Shown here piece by piece: positions 45,213 through 56,665 of a stretch of 64,000 bases of DNA (position 1 is its first letter; the number at the start of each line of letters is the position of its first letter). Source of the DNA: Roridomyces roridus (lineage: Eukaryota > Basidiomycota > Agaricomycetes > Agaricales > Mycenaceae); the NCBI GenBank assembly GCA_029378245.1, contig JARKIF010000015.1, positions 744,001 to 808,000 of the forward strand. The letters run 5' to 3'. Below the pieces are notes generated by a model. The model was not told where the DNA came from. It was given only the letters and a program-made list of their open reading frames with translations, and made no database searches. A program made the position numbers and the translations under genes.

Positions 45213-48200
45213 TTAAGTGTAATCTACAGTATCTACATCATCTACTATGAAGCCGGCGTCTTCCAAGTCCTCATACATGTCCATTTCAAGATCATTACCA
45301 ATGAATCCACTGTCCCCGCCATCCATGTCCAACGCGACGTCGTCTGCACTGTCCCGCGTCAAGGTAGGCTCGTCCACCTCATCCATTGCCCGCTCGAATG
45401 CCGTCAACTGCTCAGTATCAAAGTCATCACCCTCGAAATAATCGACACTTTCTTCGCTGCCACCGCTGTCCGATCGAGAATCGACGACTGCCATTTCGAC
45501 ATCTGTGGCAGCGTCAACAGGCCCGGAGGGAGCAGCTACGGACGTGGAGTTGGCGTGAACCGGTGATGCAGGTTCGCTGGTCTCTGCACTGTCCAACCAG
45601 GTTGATACCAGTGGTCGAAGACGGCGTCGGGCCTGAAGCTGACAAAAGGCGGCATTATATTCGGTTAGGGCGTTGCTCGAGCTGTCCGTGAGCTGCTGGA
45701 TACCGACAGCAATGACATCCGGCGTTGGTGAGCCATCCCCCTCGGCGAAGCGTCTTCCCTTGACCTGGTATACATCATGCTCAGCGAGGCTGTCCATGAG
45801 AAGCTCGATATCGGTCGAGAGGTCCGGGGGAGCGTGCTTTGTTCCCTGGTCAGAGCCAAGAATGTTGATGATGGACGTGGAAAGGTGGCGGAGAGCAGTA
45901 ACACATGGTGCTACCATCCCAAGCCATTCCCAGGAGGCCGCGCTGCCATGAGCTTTGTAAATTGTCTGAGTAGATACGCTCATTAGTCGATTGATCTTTA
46001 CTTCATTGGGATTCTCGCACCTTGATCCAAAAGTTCATGTGCTCCTGCATAAGATCCACCTCAACCCATGAGAAAGGCTTGCCTGTCGGGTTCACAAGCC
46101 AATTGTTCAATACAATATTTCTGTTGGGAGTCATATCATTGCATATTCAAGAGAGAACGCAGCGGGATTCACTTACCGAATCGCTTTTGGCCATACATGG
46201 GTTAGATTGTGAATGAGATGGAGCATCTCATACGCGTATTTCGAACGTCCGTTACCCCGGAAGCTGAGAGCGAGGAGCTTCAGCACAAGTACAACACGAC
46301 CAGAATCTCCGGCCTTGATGGAATCCGTGAATTCTCGAGATATGAGGGCGTCACATAGCAGCAGAGAGGAATTCTCGAAGATTTCGTCACCGGGTGTAGG
46401 CAGGTCGTTCCCTTCTGCCCTCTGACGCTGCCAACGGAAGTTCCCAACAAGCTCCGCATTAGCGAATTTTGAATAGATAGACGCAGCATAAGCTTCCAAT
46501 TCGGCGAAAGACTTGATGGAGTCTGCACATTCCTCCAATGATGCCTTGCCGGACACAAGAAGCAAGCAGTGGAGTACACGGGCGTAGAGCGAGACAAAGA
46601 CCAGGTCACGGCAGACTCGAAAGGGTGGTAGTGACGTGAGAACAATTGGGGAGCGGTGAAGATGAGTGTTGTGGAACGAAAGGGAGCCCGGGTTCCGTGT
46701 CCCACGATGCGGAACACCCCAGTGCGTCACGAAAAACCCGTGCATGTCTGCGATCTTGCCGTGGAAGAGGCCAGGCATCCAGACGCCCCACCCAAACCCA
46801 GAGTACCCACCCTCATGCCCAGCGCGAATATTGAGGAGAGAGCGGAGGCGTGCGATGGAGAGCTGGTCTCCGCAGAGTATTTTGACAATCCAATTCCAGT
46901 GTGAAAGACCCCGGACTTCGAGCTCCGTGTAAATGGCATGCGCGACCTCCGCATTCCCGATGATTGTGGATTCATCAATCATCCAGGCTGGGAGAGGATG
47001 TATCGTCGTCGTGTGCAGCTCAATCTTGTCCGATGTGATGGGTAGAGAGTTGTCGACGTCGTCACGGAATCTCTTGAATCTCTCCCCGCCGTGCTCGACA
47101 ATGATGCGTAGGACGCAGTGGCGAAGACACTTATCCATGAGCTCAATCTCAGGATGTGTCAAAAGTATGTCGTCGATAGTCAGCGGAGGGGCTGAGAGAA
47201 ATGCAGCATCAAGATCTGCGATGCGCATCTGGTCCGCTGCGGCCTTCCACAAGGGGAATATTGTAGCGCAGGTGCCATTCTCCTGTGAGTCTAGTACAAA
47301 TATAAGCCGGCTGCGTGAGCGATTCAAACAAAATTACACTGACCTGTTCTTCCCATGACCTGCTCGGCGGCGCGAAACATCAGGTTAATGTTGTCGTACG
47401 CGGCGGCAAAAAGACCGGTAGATGCAACGCCGCGGGCTAGACTTCTCATCGAAAGAGACAGCTCCTGCAATGTCCCTGGCTTGATAACCTTTTCCAAGGC
47501 TTTGATCTTTTCCGTCAACAATTCTGCGTCAGGCGGGGCATATATAGCCTGAGGGGACCCGGCAACAGAAGGCTCGGGTGGCGGAGTAGATGGTGGTGCC
47601 GGAGGATGAGGGTCATCATGCTTCACGCCTCGTGGACGTCGATTTATCATGACGCGAGGCTTGTGGGTGAGGCTCTGATAGCCTTCGGAGATTCCCAAAT
47701 GCGACATGACTGATATTGTCTGCCGCTGCGCGCCAGTAGCATATAGATAGAGCCCGAGGATGCGACGGGAAAAGTTGTTCCTGTGACTGTATTCCCCGAG
47801 GAGAGTCAGCGCTGCTGAGGTTATTATCTGCAGAGGATTAATCAATTGCAAGTAGCTTTTAAACGAGCACGTACCGTGAACCTTTTTCTAACGCGTTCAT
47901 CGAGACTATTTTTGAGGTTCCGGGAGGAAGTCGCAAACGCAGCCAACATCTTCATGGCAATGCGCCCGGTATTCTAGATATAATTCCCCATCTTCTCAAT
48001 GCTGAAGCCGGTGACATAGTCGTGGTCAACGGTGGTGTGTGTCGTCTGTAACACTTGAGACTCGGTAATCTCCTTAGCCTCCTCTCGCATCGCATCCTCG
48101 ATAAACTCCTCCGCCCACGCCCCCACTTCCTCTCTTGCACTCTTGCTGTTCTTGTTGGAGACCCAGAAGTTCAGGATCTGTGTGGCCTGACCCCGTTGCT

Positions 48201-48876
48201 TGAAAAACCCATCCCAGCGCACAGCACCCTTCTTGTTTGTGGGATCGAAGACGTAGAGCATGAGTTGACCGAACGTCAGCCCACTGGACGACAATTTATC
48301 CAGAATCTCCTCAAATACAGCGACCTTATTTGCTTCGGAAGACTCTGCGGTCTCTACCTTCCGTGCGGTCAGGGTCTCCATCCGCTTCGTCTGGCCCTTC
48401 TGGCGCGCCTTGGCCTTTCTCTCCTCCTTGGTCCCGATGATGGGATCCGAGTATACAAGTCCATCGCTCGAAAGCGGAGGCAGCAGCGCTGGTAGGGTGG
48501 TTTGGGCGATAGGGGTTACATTGACCTCGTCCACTTCCTCAGAGTCCGAGTCCGACCCCGACCCCGACCCTGGACCAACGGGGGACGTTGCGACTGGAGA
48601 CGACCCGGGTAGTGGGGAGTGGCTACGAGAGACGGAGGATGCTGCCAGTCCCAGGCCCACGCCGCCGCGAAGGTAGGTTTGCAAGGCAGGTAGTGGTGTC
48701 TGATTTTGTGCACCCAGCGTCGACAGAGGAGCAGTAGAGATGGAGGGGGATGGTGTAGGTGAGTCGTCTGAGGACACTATTGTGCCTTTGACGACTGGCA
48801 TCGGTGGTCGCTCACCAGTGGTCGTCAGAGACAGGGGTAATTTGCAATGATCGACAAATTTTCTTCTGACGATCAT
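45213..48876 (-). pseudogene. DUF6589-type protein with one in-frame stop
   Basis: This large mushroom-expanded family has no known activity. From the start at 48876 (MIVRRKFVDHCKLPLSL; an in-frame upstream ATG is at 48927) there is a Ser/Pro/Asp-rich N-terminus, then GLTFGQLMLYVFDPTNKKGA, RATQ-type helices and SIEKMGNYI. There a TAG (47974-47976) interrupts. The same frame then continues NTGRIAMKMLAAFATSSRNL and, after an intron, ITSAALTLLGEYSHRNNFSR, GLYLYATGAQRQTISVMSHL and GISEGYQSL. The conserved core follows: KILCGDQLSIARLRSLLNIR, GWGVWMPGLFHGKIADMHGF, LHCLLLVSGKASLEECADSI and NWLVNPTGKPFSWVEVDLMQ. It ends with an acidic tail (VDDVDTVDYT). The CAG-to-TAG type change is the only lesion seen, so inactivation is recent, or the stop is a base error. 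The gene is head to head with the RecQ gene. Confidence 0.8.
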
Positions 48877-51032
48877 GTCGACGCGGAAAGGCAAGAACGA
48901 GCGGAGAAGACTACGTGCGGGTCCCACCTCTCGGCAGCCTCTGACAAAGGACCAGCTTCAAGATCTCCCCCAGCTTATGCAGAAGAAATTCAATTGGCGG
49001 CATGTCGTACGTGCCTACCAGCTTGAAGGCATCGAGGCGCAACTCCTCATGCGCGACGCCCTCGTTCACGCCGGAACTGGAATGGGCAAAACCACAATTG
49101 TGGCTGGCCCGCATGCACACCCAAGCAGCGCGGGGAAAGTCACTCTATTGATATCCCCTCTAATAGCTCTGCACGAAGAACAGGTCAGTGTCTATGTGCT
49201 GAATTGAGATGCCGATGCTCACAAAGCGTACATAGGTCGAGACGTTCCGAGATGAATTCGGGCTCAAGGCGGTCGCTGTAAATAGCAGCAACGGAGGCTG
49301 CACGCCGGAGGTACTCCAGGTATTCTGCTCGTCCAATGCATAAGCTCTAATAATAATTAACGGGATTGGTTTCAGCAAATTGTACACGGAGAGCACCAGA
49401 TCGTTCTAATCTCACCGGAAATGGCGCTTTCCCGCCGTTTCATTCGCGAGGTTCTGAGGAACCCTCACTTTGCGCGCCGCATCCTGTCGGTTGTCGTAGA
49501 CGAGGCTCATGTCGTATCGCACTGGGGGGCTTCCTTCCGCAAGAAGTACGGCACACTGGGAACGATTCGCGCGTTCCTTCCTCGAGGAACTCCGGTCGTT
49601 GCACTGTCAGCGACTTTGCCAGCACGCGTTCGAAACGATGTGCTATCCAAACTCCAATTCAGCAAAGAATACGCAAGCATTGACGTAGGAAACGACCGAC
49701 CTAACGTCTCGATGATTGTCCGGGGCATCCACAACCCCCTCAACTCGTACACAGACCTGGACTTTATCATCCGCGGCGCCAAGGAACGATCCGACTTGAA
49801 GAAGACCTTCATCTACGCGGACAACATTGCCACCGGGGTGGAAATCATCGACCATCTCACGAGTCTTTTGCCGAGACAGCTGCGCGACTCCACGGATACG
49901 CCGATTCGTCCATACAATGCGGCGTTGTCGAGGGAGTACCGCAAGAAGGCGATGGACAGATTCAAAGACGGTACCGTAAGAATCTTGGTCTGTACAGACG
50001 CTGCTGGTATGGTGAGTACTATGTAAATCACGCCAGAGAAGCAACTGATACGAACCGGCAGGGATGTAACATTCCCGATATCGACGTGGTGGTGCAGTGG
50101 AAACTGCCGGCGTCGGTGTCTATATTTGTCCAACGAGCAGGTAGAGCCGCTCGCACGCACGGCCGCACCGGTGTGGCCATCCTCCTGGCGGAGCCCAGCG
50201 CGTACGCGGTGGATTTAACTGAGGGTGCAACGAAGGATGTGGCCGTCAAGGGAAAGGGCAAGAGGCATGCCAAAGCGAAGGAGACGGAGACAGAGGCGGA
50301 GAAGCGCAAGAAAGCCCAGGACAAGAAAATGTACGCCAAGCTGAGAGGTGTCCTGCGAGGTGGAGTGGACGTCAAACACGACGAGATCCTCGCTCGGGAC
50401 AGCCACTATCTCGACCTCGAGGCCGCCGATGAAGGGTTACATGTCTTGATTCAAGCTGGAACATGCCGCCGTGCGATTTTGACGGAGATTTATAAAAATG
50501 CGCCTGCAGGTAAGTGTTTTGAAAGCACACAATCTGCTTGACACTCACGCGATATCCATTAGAGCCCACGGTCCCTTGCTGCGACATCTGCACACCCGAG
50601 CTGCTGAACCTGACTCGGCCTGCGAAACCGCCCAAGGTGATTCGACAATCTGCAGTCAAGCACGGACAAGTCAATGCCGACGTACAAACGAGTCTGGATG
50701 AATGGAGGGTGAGAATCAAACAGCGCGATTACCCGTCGCCGTTATTCGCTGCTGCGGCCATTTTGCGTGACGAGACAGTCGCCCTCCTTTCGTCCGTTGG
50801 ACCCATCGAGTCGCGGGAGCATCTGCAGAAAGTTCTCGCAGGCCAGTGGACGTGGTGGGGCAAATACGGCGAGGAACTCTACGCCCATCTTTCTTCCTTG
50901 GTTATAGCCCCCATGGTTCCGTTGCCAAAGAAGACGCGCGGGCAAAAACGAGTGTCGGAGGAGAAGGAGAAGGGACATGTTACGTCAAACCCAGTGAAAA
51001 GTCGATGGGATCGTTTGCGTCGAAATGCGTGA
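48875..51032 (+). CDS. RecQ-like DEAH helicase
   Basis: This is a superfamily 2 ATP-dependent DNA helicase. Five exons (48875-49183, 49236-49319, 49376-50011, 50062-50509, 50563-51032) total 1947 bp and keep one frame, giving 648 residues. Motifs in order: ALVHAGTGMGKTTI (Walker A), LLISPLIALHEEQ (Ia), ISPEMALS, VVVDEAHVVSHWG (II), VVALSATLP (III), TFIYADNIATGVEIIDHL (IV), ILVCTDAAGMGCNIPDIDVV (V) and QRAGRAART (VI). A lysine-rich linker and a CCDICTPELL cysteine cluster follow. The last residues (NPVKSRWDRLRRNA) overlap one arm of a 28 bp inverted repeat, so the original C-terminus may have been replaced. The start ATG overlaps that of the opposite DUF6589 gene by two bases. No lesion is seen in the motor. 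RecQ-like genes of this type recur in fungal accessory DNA, which suggests a role in the mobile unit rather than core repair. That role is inference. Confidence 0.88.
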
Positions 51033-51964
51033 TTTTGTGTCATTACCGAGGTTTGCGCAATCAAACACATTTGAGACACAGACTCTCTAAATATGACAGT
51101 CAGAAACAAGATCGTTTACACATCAAATGGGATGCTTTGCGCCAGTGTGTATTTCATCCCATTCCAACCCATTTCATGTCCTTGGCAGCACCCGTCAATC
51201 TATCAATTCAGTGCCCAAAAGTGTTCAAAAGGGTTGGTTTGGGACCTTTCCCATGGGCAGAAAAAAGTGTTTCTGGTGCCCCCGTGGCTTGCTTTCCCTT
51301 GTCCCTCCTCCTGTTACTGCCCCAGTTACTTACCTACATTGTCTTTCTAAGGGACCTTTCATTACATTACAGTGACTTGTCTTTGACATACAATGCTTTT
51401 CTCATACTTAGGACTTGCGCATGTACATACAGAATCGAACGGGAATCGAACGGACGAGCTTACGCGCGGGAAGGAGATAAAAGAAACCACGGTTACCGCT
51501 AGACTAACATAACACTCCAAGGCTGTCACTCTTCGACACTCCAATGATCTATCTACCCTGGCTACCAAATTGCCTTTCTTTCCTCTCTACCATCGAGGAC
51601 TCGGATGCAGCAGCACTGTATGATGCTCAGAACACTTGGTGGGTACTACAGTGGATCAGATTACTCGGGGGTGGGGAGAAAATGCGACCATACCACTCTC
51701 AATTGTGCACTATGGTCCATACTTGGTCCATACAACAATTCAGGCAATAGAGAGACGGTCCATTGTCGTGGAAGGATGACCATAAAATTGTGAAGGCACC
51801 ACATGGGACGAAGGGATGAAGTGAGTTTGATTGGGATGATCTAGATGGACGTGTGACAGCCATGCACAATTCCACTCAAATCATCTCAAACCAACACTCA
51901 CGCGGCCAAGCAGCACTATTCCATCCAATTTTGACACAAACGATCCCATCGACTTTTCACTGGG
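50990..51964. repeat. 975 bp segment bounded by a 28 bp perfect inverted repeat
   Basis: CCCAGTGAAAAGTCGATGGG plus ATCGTTTG at 50990-51017 recurs exactly inverted at 51937-51964. The similarity extends a few bases further inward with mismatches. The interval has no gene beyond the helicase end. No target duplication was found, so it may be a MITE or an inverted duplication of the helicase 3' end. Confidence 0.8.
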
Positions 51965-53123
51965 CATGAGCTTCCGAGGGGGTCAACCTTTGTCGATTCA
52001 TTTATTTCTTCTCATGGTTTTCACAGTTTGTTCCACGCTCAACTTTCTTTTTGCCAAGATGAGCAACGGATTGCGGCGAGGGCAGCGGGCCAATGTTCAA
52101 GTCAGCATGGAGACTTGATGGCCGTCGGCCCTACTCCTCATTCTGGAATCACCATAATGTTTTGATAATGTTGGGAGATTTGGCGTGTACTTCTGAGTCT
52201 GTACAAGTAAAGTTGAATAAACTCATATCCGGTAGCGGGCCTTGCCGCTTGTCGGCCCTACTCCCTTATTGCCATACAAGGACCTCCTTACCCTCAGTGG
52301 TCGGCGCAAATTTGATTCAGAGTCTGGAAAGTGCAAACCACGGTGAGAATCCAGTTTTGCCAGCACGCGCGCCCATGTTCCCTCATGTGCTGGTTCATGT
52401 CCGCGAGCACTCATACTCGATGGTCAAACCTCATTGTAATTCATCACAAAATACTCGGGTCTCGTCACAGTTCGGGAATACCATCATCTGAGATTGAAAT
52501 GTGAGACAAGCCGCAGCCGCACAGTTGCCCCAAGGTCACGCAAGAATAGCCCGACATACCTGGAGCTTTCTCAAGCAGTTCCGAGTCCGGCGTCCTTGGC
52601 AGTTGTTAATTACTGTTCGTTTCGACGTTAGTTCAGGTATGTAACGGATGGCCCGCTCGCGACGGAGGATTCTGCACTTAGCCATTGTAACTCAAGGTGA
52701 CAATCTGCCGCCACTTTGATGCACTTGCCGAACGTTTATCATCCTTGTAGCTCTTACCTAGTGAACATGCCGGGTGTTGCCGTCGTCGAAATAGCAGCAT
52801 CTTTTGTCATGAATACTTGATGCAGTTACAAGCTTAAGTTGATTGGTCTGCTCGCAACGCCGGTGAGCTCGACCCTTGACAGGATTGTCTGAATCCAGCT
52901 AGTATACCGGCAACGTAGATGGTGGCGGTCGACAATGTGCCGCATACATGGCGGCGCTGAGCGGCTTTGCTCTTTTTCAAAAAAATAATTATAGCTGACT
53001 ACCACATATTCAATAACGAGTAGGACATTTGGTTCTCACTTATTCCCAGATTTCAATGATACTCTATCAGTCGTTAGCCTCTGGCCTAATCATATCAAGT
53101 CGCCGGGAGTAGGAGCTCAAGTG
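51965..53123. other. No confident gene
   Basis: A 132-codon frame at 52093-52491 has no family signature. A GTCGGCCCTACTCC word occurs twice (about 52125 and 52250). Nothing else was recognised. Confidence 0.35.
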
Positions 53124-53957
53124 CACTGTTGACACGGCGGGCAAAAGCCAGCGAACCCAAAAATAAGCTTCCCTCAAAGAAGCTGATTTTATGGAAGGAT
53201 ATGTGTAGCAAAATTATTTGAGACACCACTGAAGCACTCACACGCAAAAAAAGCACCACCTAGGGGATGATGAGAAAAAAAGCACAACTTGGAAAATAAG
53301 TGCCCACCACTTGAGATTTAAAGCCACCAAAAAGCCACTTGGAAGCTACCACTGTTAGGTTGTCTCCCCGAGGCAACCTGATGTGATACCGCTGCCGAAT
53401 GATCACAAAATCCACGGCAGAATGCTCCATCAGCTGGCTGATGGCCATCATTACCTTGATCAGTGCTCTGCCAACTTTGAAAGTTAAATCCTCGGCTTGA
53501 ATTTCAACACGGGACTGAGGTGCACATATATCTCTCACACATGAAGCCTCTGATCTAACAGTGGGGAGCGTTCGGTGGGCCGAGGGTGACGGCGGAGGCA
53601 TCAGGAATCGAACCTTGCCGTGGGTTGAAATGTGCTGGTTGATTCCGGCAATAATTCCCCCACCCAGCCGAGACATTGCCGTCTGGTGGCAATCAACAAT
53701 CATTGATGTATGTCCGACAGTATCCTCCATGTCCCTCAAATGGCTCAACTCCGGAGGTTGTGTCTTTTTTTCTGAACACCCAATGTGGTGCATTTTTTGT
53801 GTCAAAAGTTGTGTCATTTTCTTGATTCCCAGAATAATTTTGCTACCTATATCCTGCCATATGATTTTCCTTTGTCCGAACAAAGGGAAATGAGCTTCTT
53901 TAAGGGAAGCCTCCTGTGAGGTTCCCTGGCTTTTGCCCCCGGTGTGAAACTCCAGTG
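53124..53957. mobile_element. Element with long imperfect inverted repeats
   Basis: The left side (GGCGGGCAAAAGCCAGCGAACC, AAGCTTCCCTCAAAGAAGCT, GTAGCAAAATTATT) and the inverted right side (GGGGGCAAAAGCCAGGGAACC, GGCTTCCCTTAAAGAAGCT, GTAGCAAAATTATT) match over about 130 bp with small gaps. Both ends start near CACTG. A 207-codon minus-strand frame at 53260-53883 fills the middle but has no recognised domain and may be chance. Confidence 0.75.
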
Positions 53958-54129
53958 GAAGAGATCTACGTCGATTTCGGATGTGTGTGGAATTCTCTTC
54001 GAGGTATATTTGGACGCATCAGTTATCATTCGTCTAGACATCCAAAGTAAGAGCTGGCAGCTTTTCCAGCGGCGGTAATTCATACGGGGGTTCTTCGACT
54101 GCACTGCACCTCCCAGTGTTCCTCGAAAA

Positions 54130-54399
54130 TGTTGTAGGAGATCCGGCAGCCTCGGACAACGTGACCGTGTTCAGTCCCAATTGCCTGAACACCTCTTCCT
54201 CTATATTTTTCCTATCCCTTGTTTCATGCCATGTGCTCTCCCTTGTTTCATCCCTCAAGCACATGGGATTGCTGGCTTACTCAGTGGCTGACTCAGTAGG
54301 AGCACATGGACTTTTTTCTCTTATTTCCAATTCTAGATAAGTGACCTGTATAAGTACCAGTCCTTCTCGTCGAATACATTATCTGTTCTTGCTCTCACA
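54130..54399 (+). mobile_element. Copia 5' LTR (copy B)
   Basis: This 270 bp repeat runs from TGTTGTAGGAG to CTCTCACA and matches the inverse LTR at 19696-19965 nearly base for base. It is followed by a primer-binding site and Gag. Confidence 0.9.
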
Positions 54400-54401
54400 A
54401 A

Positions 54402-54416
54402 AGGTTATGGGCCCCG
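54402..54416 (+). promoter_or_regulatory. Primer-binding site of the half-tRNA type
   Basis: GGTTATGGGCCCCG begins three bases after the LTR. It resembles the Drosophila copia primer site, which pairs with an internal, cleaved part of initiator tRNA-Met rather than with the tRNA 3' end. Confidence 0.6.
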
Positions 54417-54848
54417 AAGCCTTCTAAACCAGAGAACAGATAAAGCCAATCTCATCTTGTGCTCTCACTCTCATCCTCACACTCTACACACCGACACACT
54501 CACACCACACACCCTCACACCTTACATCGACACTTCATCAATACACCCTTACGGTCATACATCCCAGTCAATCCAATGACTTCCCAAATGATCACCTTAC
54601 CGACGTTGTTGGCCTCGGAAAAGCTCCAAGGCAACAAGTCGAACTACCCAACGTTCAAAGTACTTGTTGAAGAGCATGCTGCAAGAAAGGGCTTGGCAGG
54701 CTATCTCGATGGTACTATCACAAAACCGGCACTCATCACCCTTCCCACCGGCACTGGGCCCACCGATCCAACTCCCATCTTCTCGACTGCACCATCGCGC
54801 AACGAGTTCATGTATCGCGACGGAGTCTTGCGGTCGTTGATTGTTACC

Positions 54849-55751
54849 TGCTTTTATGGGCCATTGCTAGTGCATGGCAATCCGAGTCTGGGGGTGTGGA
54901 GACAGGAAGGGAAGGCAGTGGCCCAAGGTGTTGTGGCAGCAAGGAGTGTGGATTCTAATGAGGCGATCGAGTCCAAGGGCAGTAATTGATTTCGAATGAT
55001 GAGGATGTTGCGAGGACGTCGACAGTTGAGAGTCCGGCCTGAAGCAAGAGGCGCGCAGCCGCTGTCAACGGACTCAACGGCTGGCGTTGGCGGGTTGCCG
55101 TAGAGCGTATTGGATGTCGTCGAAAAGTGGATTTAAGCGAGATTTCGCTTAAAAGTGGAGCGGATCTCACCAAAGTTGGGCTGATGGGACGAGCCCAACA
55201 CGTCCACGTGCTGTCACGCTCCCAATCAACCAACCGTGTTTGATCCCTGATCGCTCGCTTGACTTCCGCCTTCACCATGCCCGTCCATGCACACCTCCCT
55301 ATCCTCACCATTCTTGCTCAACAAGCGGCCGAAGAAGATGCAGTCCTACTCCGGGCCGTTTAACTGCACAGGGGCGCAGCGGCGGCGTGCGCGTGCGCGT
55401 AGGGGTACGCGTCGAGACGCGACAAGATGGTGTCAAAACGAAAGAGTCAGCAGGTGACTTCCGTGACTGTTGGGATCAATCCTGCGAGACTCGCTTAAAT
55501 CTGTCAAGGATTTCACTTGACAGAATTTCCACTTTTTGTTGACATCCAATACGCTCTCGTTTCACCGCCGTTACCCTTCGGTGAAGATCGCAACCACGGC
55601 GGAGAGAAACCAAGAGATCCATGTTCCGGCTCAACGCTTACTAAAAGCAAATTAGTAGTCAAAGACGTCATCAATCAAAAATTGGACCCCATGTTGGCGG
55701 AAAACGGCCGATAAGACCGAGCTTAAAAATAAATTTTTAAGACTCGGAACC
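54849..55751. mobile_element. 903 bp insertion in copia Gag
   Basis: Removing this stretch rejoins LRSLIVT and NIIDPIGLGV in frame, and ACC flanks both sides (a possible 3 bp duplication). The right edge carries a hairpin (CCGAGCTTAAAAAT with its inverse). It contains no recognised gene. A smaller TIR element lies inside at 55102-55557. Confidence 0.75.
55102..55557. mobile_element. MITE with TIR AGAGCGTATTGGATGTC
   Basis: The two ends are inverse copies for 17 bp, and similarity extends inward (AAAAGTGGA). CGT occurs directly before and after, a possible 3 bp duplication. It sits inside the Gag insertion, so the nesting order is copia, then the 903 bp element, then this MITE. Confidence 0.75.
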
Positions 55752-56665
55752 AACATCATTGACCCCATTGGTCTCGGGGTCAAGCGCGACGGAACCGCGA
55801 AGGAATGCTGGGATTCCGTCGTGAATGTGTGCGCCAAGAAGAGTGATGCCGCTCTATCGTTGGCGCAGAGTGAACTCCAATCAATCAAATTCACCGGTGC
55901 TTCACGCGCGGATCTCGACTTGCTCCTCAGTGAAATTCGCAGCAAGGCCCACGCTGTTCGAATGATGGGCGGAACGGTAGACGATAAAGAGCAGAAGAAT
56001 ATACTCATTCGTGCACTTCCTGCGGACCCACGATGGTTGGGTCTCCAAGGAGCATTATTTGCTGCCGCCGATCTTGAGGATGCATTCGCCCTGATCAAAA
56101 CCGTCGCCATCAGCACCAAGATGCCTGAGAATACCACCGTCACCGTCGACCCCACCGCGCTCAACACATCATTCCCGAAACAGTCGTTGCACCAACCCCG
56201 GCTGCAAGGCAGTTAACAAAACGAGCCATACGATCGAAAATTGTTATTGGCCGGGAGGAGGCAAGGAAGGTCAATTCCTGCCGAATTTTGGCCGCAACAA
56301 GCCTCGTGCGAACCAAGTGACTTCGACGAACGAACAGCCTACCATCCTCCACCGTGTTTTGATGGCTCGGATGATTGATCCGTCGGAGAGCTCTGCCGAG
56401 CGTTTTGGTGCAAGGAAATATCCTCGCCCCACTGTCAAGGAAGTGGAGGACGAGGATCCGATGCTTCCCAAAGCCACACTTCCATCGATTCCCACTGTAC
56501 CTGAGCATTTCGATGAAGCCGTCAATGTCAACTCCCGCGCGAGGAAGTACCCTCGTCCAACTGTTGAGGAGGTTGAAGACAACGATCCGATGCTTCCCAA
56601 ATCGGTACCCACCTCGCCATCTATGCCTTTTCGTCAGTCTGGAGAGCAAACATATATTGCGGCCT

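Larger units (their letters stand above)
54576..56665 (+). pseudogene. Copia Gag, split and frameshifted
   Basis: The Gag start at 54576 reads MTSQMITLPTLLASEKLQG, then NKSNYPTFKVLVEEHAARKG and NEFMYRDGVLRSLIVT, up to 54848. A 903 bp insertion interrupts. Gag resumes at 55752: NIIDPIGLGVKRDGTAKECW, then LDLLLSEIRSKAHAVRMMGG and GLQGALFAAADLEDAF. Near 56165-56185 the frame shifts. The zinc knuckle CTNPGCKAVNKTSHTIENC and the following YWPGGGKEGQFLPNFG are in another frame. A motif ARKYPRPTV(K/E)EVED is duplicated downstream (56401 and 56542). The piece ends at 56665 where the DIRS-like insertion begins. Confidence 0.85.

Noticed and set aside
45213..45983. A separate acidic protein gene
   Set aside because: It is the last exon of the DUF6589 gene. 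The upstream splice joins WIK to TIYKAHG.
51425..51510. Minus-strand tRNA-like sequence (TAGTCTAGCGGTAA with GTTCGATTC)
   Set aside because: A-box and B-box words are present, but the T-stem and acceptor stem do not pair. It is probably a tRNA-derived relic or chance.
53260..53883. 207-codon minus-strand protein gene
   Set aside because: It lies wholly within a TIR-bounded element, has no recognised domain and no convincing start context. It is kept only as part of the element description.
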